DNA from: Blastocatellia bacterium
GTDB taxonomy: Bacteria > Acidobacteriota > Blastocatellia > Pyrinomonadales > Pyrinomonadaceae
Length of the DNA: 7,715 nucleotides
Direction of reading: 5' to 3'
Assembly: GCA_003175865.1 (NCBI GenBank)
Contig: PSRF01000264.1
Span: 1-7,715 of the forward strand
Notes under the pieces: model-generated
What the model was told of the DNA's origin: nothing
Databases searched by the model: none
Seen by the model: the letters and a program-made list of their open reading frames with translations, nothing else
Shown here: positions 6,548 to 7,715 of the stretch, in pieces
How positions within the stretch are numbered: the stretch's first letter is position 1
How the letters are laid out: each line of letters begins with the position of its first letter
Made by a program: the position numbers and the translations under genes

Positions 6548-7021
6548 ATGAACAAGACGCTCACAAAGACTGCATTAAGAAGCGCGCTCATAGTTCTGAT
6601 TGCTGCAGCAACGGCCTACGCTCAGGAAAGAAAACTTACTAGAAACCAACTGCCACCCGCTGTAGAAAAAACGGTGGCTGCGGAGAGTCAGAGCGCCACC
6701 ATCAAGGGCTTTGCGACGGAGGTGGAAAAAGGCACGCGACTTTATGAAGTTGAAATGATAGTCAATGGGCACTCGAAAGACATCTCGATGGACAAGAACG
6801 GCAACATCGTCGAAGTCGAGGAAGAGGTTACGATGGATTCTTTGTCAGACGCTGTTCAAGACGCAATCAAAAAAGCTGCGGGAAAAGGAACGATCGGCAA
6901 GATTGAATCATTAACCAAGAACGGAAAGCTTGTCGCGTATGAGGCCCACATGGCATCTGGCAAGAAACGGTGGGAGATTCAGGTCGGACCCAACGGTGAG
7001 AAGTTAAAGCGTCCTGAGTAA
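6548..7021 (+). CDS. Secreted protein with two PepSY-like repeats
   Basis: A 157-residue protein with a signal peptide (1-25, MNKTLTKTALRSAL..., cleavage after AYA). The mature part holds two similar units of about 55 residues: 35-91, with LPPAVEKTVAAES, then TRLYEVEMIVNGHSKDISMDKNGNIVE; and 99-153, with LSDAVQDAIKKAAGKG, then KLVAYEAHMASGKKRWEIQVGPNGEKL. Each is a helix followed by strands, with the YE(V/A) and D/PxGxxxE/K patterns of PepSY-like domains (PF11396-type). Such domains occur in periplasmic proteins thought to bind peptides, inhibit proteases or sense conditions; no enzyme activity is expected. The start has a good AGAGAGGA ribosome-binding site. The gene is divergent from the DUF2946-like/receptor pair and 170 bp upstream of a second receptor on the same strand. 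No terminator is visible after it, so partial read-through into that receptor is possible. Confidence 0.8.
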   Translation: MNKTLTKTALRSALIVLIAAATAYAQERKLTRNQLPPAVEKTVAAESQSATIKGFATEVEKGTRLYEVEMIVNGHSKDISMDKNGNIVEVEEEVTMDSLSDAVQDAIKKAAGKGTIGKIESLTKNGKLVAYEAHMASGKKRWEIQVGPNGEKLKRPE

Positions 7022-7057
7022 GATTGGATGGGACTTCTGTTTCTTACTTGAGCGACG

Positions 7058-7085
7058 TTGTAGCATTCTTAGTTTGTGCTACACT
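7058..7085 (+). promoter_or_regulatory. Predicted extended -10 promoter of the second receptor
   Basis: TGC followed by TACACT (7080-7085) makes an extended -10 element. A partial -35 box, TTGTAG (7058-7063), lies 16 bases upstream. It falls between the PepSY-like gene and the receptor start at 7192, giving a leader of about 100 bases that contains the hairpin at 7169-7190. Confidence 0.38.
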
Positions 7086-7168
7086 CGACGGTAAAGCCTC
7101 CTGCTTAAATCGTTTTCCAGGTCACCAAGTGATCGGCTGAATTGACGGTCGGTGACTCACCAACTGTT

Positions 7169-7190
7169 CGAACTCGCCGCCAGGAGTTCG
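7169..7190 (+). promoter_or_regulatory. Hairpin covering the Shine-Dalgarno site of the second receptor
   Basis: CGAACTC (7169-7175) pairs perfectly with GAGTTCG (7184-7190) around an eight-base loop (GCCGCCAG). The Shine-Dalgarno sequence AGGAG (7182-7186) lies across the loop and the 3' arm, two bases from the arm's end to the ATG at 7192. In RNA the stem would mask half of the ribosome-binding site. The pairing is seen in the sequence; a regulatory role is inference. Confidence 0.45.
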
Positions 7191-7191
7191 T

Positions 7192-7715
7192 ATGATGGTA
7201 CCTCGGCGCGAACTAGTCTTAAGCATTGTCCTTCTTACTACGACGTTATGCGGTCTGACTCATGCACAGAATGTAACGACAACTCTCAAGGGAACTGTGA
7301 GCGCAATCGCCGAGGAGACCTCTACTGGTCCAGAATTATTGCCCGACGTAACTCTTACTTTAGTAAACCGCGACCTAAGCACATCTATCCGCACTACAAC
7401 CTCCGATGCTTCCGGCAATTTTATTTTTCGTGATCTTCCCGCCGGTAATTACAAACTTATTATTGAAGCTAAGGGATTTCCTCGCGCCGAGAAAGAGATC
7501 AGTCTCCCGGCCGGCCGTACGTCCTTAGTCGAAATCGTTCTCACGCCTTCTGTAAGTGAAGCCGTGACAGTCAGGCAAGAGGAAGGTCTTTTGAGTGCCG
7601 GCGATACTGTAACTTCGAACACAGTACGTGCGGAGAAGTTGGAAGAACTCCCTATGCGTTCTGACAACTATCAAGGTGCGCTGCCGTTAACGCCCGGTAT
7701 TGTCCGCGATCTGAA
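7192..7715 (+). CDS. TonB-dependent receptor, N-terminal part (cut off by the window)
   Basis: The frame from the ATG at 7192 is open to the right edge (174 full codons). Residues 1-25 form a signal peptide (MMVPRRELVLSIVLL..., cleavage after THA, before Q26). Residues about 30-117 are a carboxypeptidase-regulatory-like domain (TLKGTVSAIAEE, LPDVTLTLVNRDLS, DASGNFIFRDLPAGNYKLIIEAKGF). A TonB-box-like EAVTVRQ follows at 123-129, then the start of a plug domain (KLEELPMRSDNYQGALPLTPGIV). This is the same architecture as the receptor at 3265-5793, but the sequences differ clearly and carry an extra insertion near residues 41-50, so it is a paralogue, not a recent copy. Two adjacent ATGs (7192, 7195) are both possible starts; AGGAG lies five or eight bases upstream. 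Without the barrel, an Oar-like protein lacking a full receptor cannot be strictly excluded. Confidence 0.82.
   Translation, partial: MMVPRRELVLSIVLLTTTLCGLTHAQNVTTTLKGTVSAIAEETSTGPELLPDVTLTLVNRDLSTSIRTTTSDASGNFIFRDLPAGNYKLIIEAKGFPRAEKEISLPAGRTSLVEIVLTPSVSEAVTVRQEEGLLSAGDTVTSNTVRAEKLEELPMRSDNYQGALPLTPGIVRDL

Noticed and set aside
7166..7173. GTTCGAAC, similar to a tRNA T-loop
   Set aside because: No acceptor stem, anticodon arm or CCA-type 3' end can be built around it; it belongs to the hairpin region before the second receptor.
7152..7433. 93-codon plus-strand frame at the start of the second receptor
   Set aside because: It overlaps the receptor in another frame; the receptor frame has a signal peptide, a ribosome-binding site and clear domain matches.
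1..7715. CRISPR arrays, insertion sequences, attachment sites, tRNA or rRNA genes
   Set aside because: I saw no regularly spaced repeats, transposase motifs, terminal repeats or tRNA-like cloverleaf on either strand.

Overview
The window looks like chromosomal DNA from a Gram-negative-type (diderm) bacterium with roughly balanced base composition. Acidobacteriota is the most likely source, perhaps a Blastocatellia-like lineage. This rests on two Oar-like TonB-dependent receptors that carry an N-terminal carboxypeptidase-regulatory-like domain, a protein type greatly expanded in that phylum, and on lipid A/envelope-type genes at the left end. The taxonomic call is inference from gene style; no marker gene is present.

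Layout. Bases 1-1408 (+) hold a tight two-gene envelope unit: the 3' part of an LpxH-like (COG2908) metallophosphoesterase, overlapping by 14 bp a family 2 glycosyltransferase. Bases 1516-2070 (-) encode a five-helix membrane protein of unknown function. Bases 2190-2669 (-) encode a small membrane protein with an N-terminal zinc ribbon. Bases 2670-3264 contain no confident gene, only weak and possibly decayed minus-strand frames and one hairpin. Bases 3265-5793 (-) encode a complete 842-residue TonB-dependent receptor. Directly upstream of it, bases 5947-6339 (-) encode a small membrane-anchored His/Cys protein that resembles DUF2946. A 208-bp divergent intergenic region follows. Bases 6548-7021 (+) encode a secreted protein with two PepSY-like repeats. 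From base 7192 to the right edge lies the 5' part of a second receptor of the same architecture.

How the genes may work together. The left pair probably acts on lipid A, a glycolipid or a surface glycan. The right half looks like an outer-membrane uptake or periplasmic handling locus: two receptors, a PepSY-like secreted protein, and a small protein with a His triplet and a CxxC motif. By analogy with DUF2946 genes found beside copper receptors in Proteobacteria, metal uptake is a reasonable hypothesis for the 3265-6339 pair. I found no CRISPR array, tRNA, rRNA, insertion sequence or phage gene, and no clear evidence of a wholly new system. The most interesting points are the DUF2946-like/receptor pair, a hairpin that covers part of the Shine-Dalgarno site of the second receptor, and the unexplained interval at 2670-3264.
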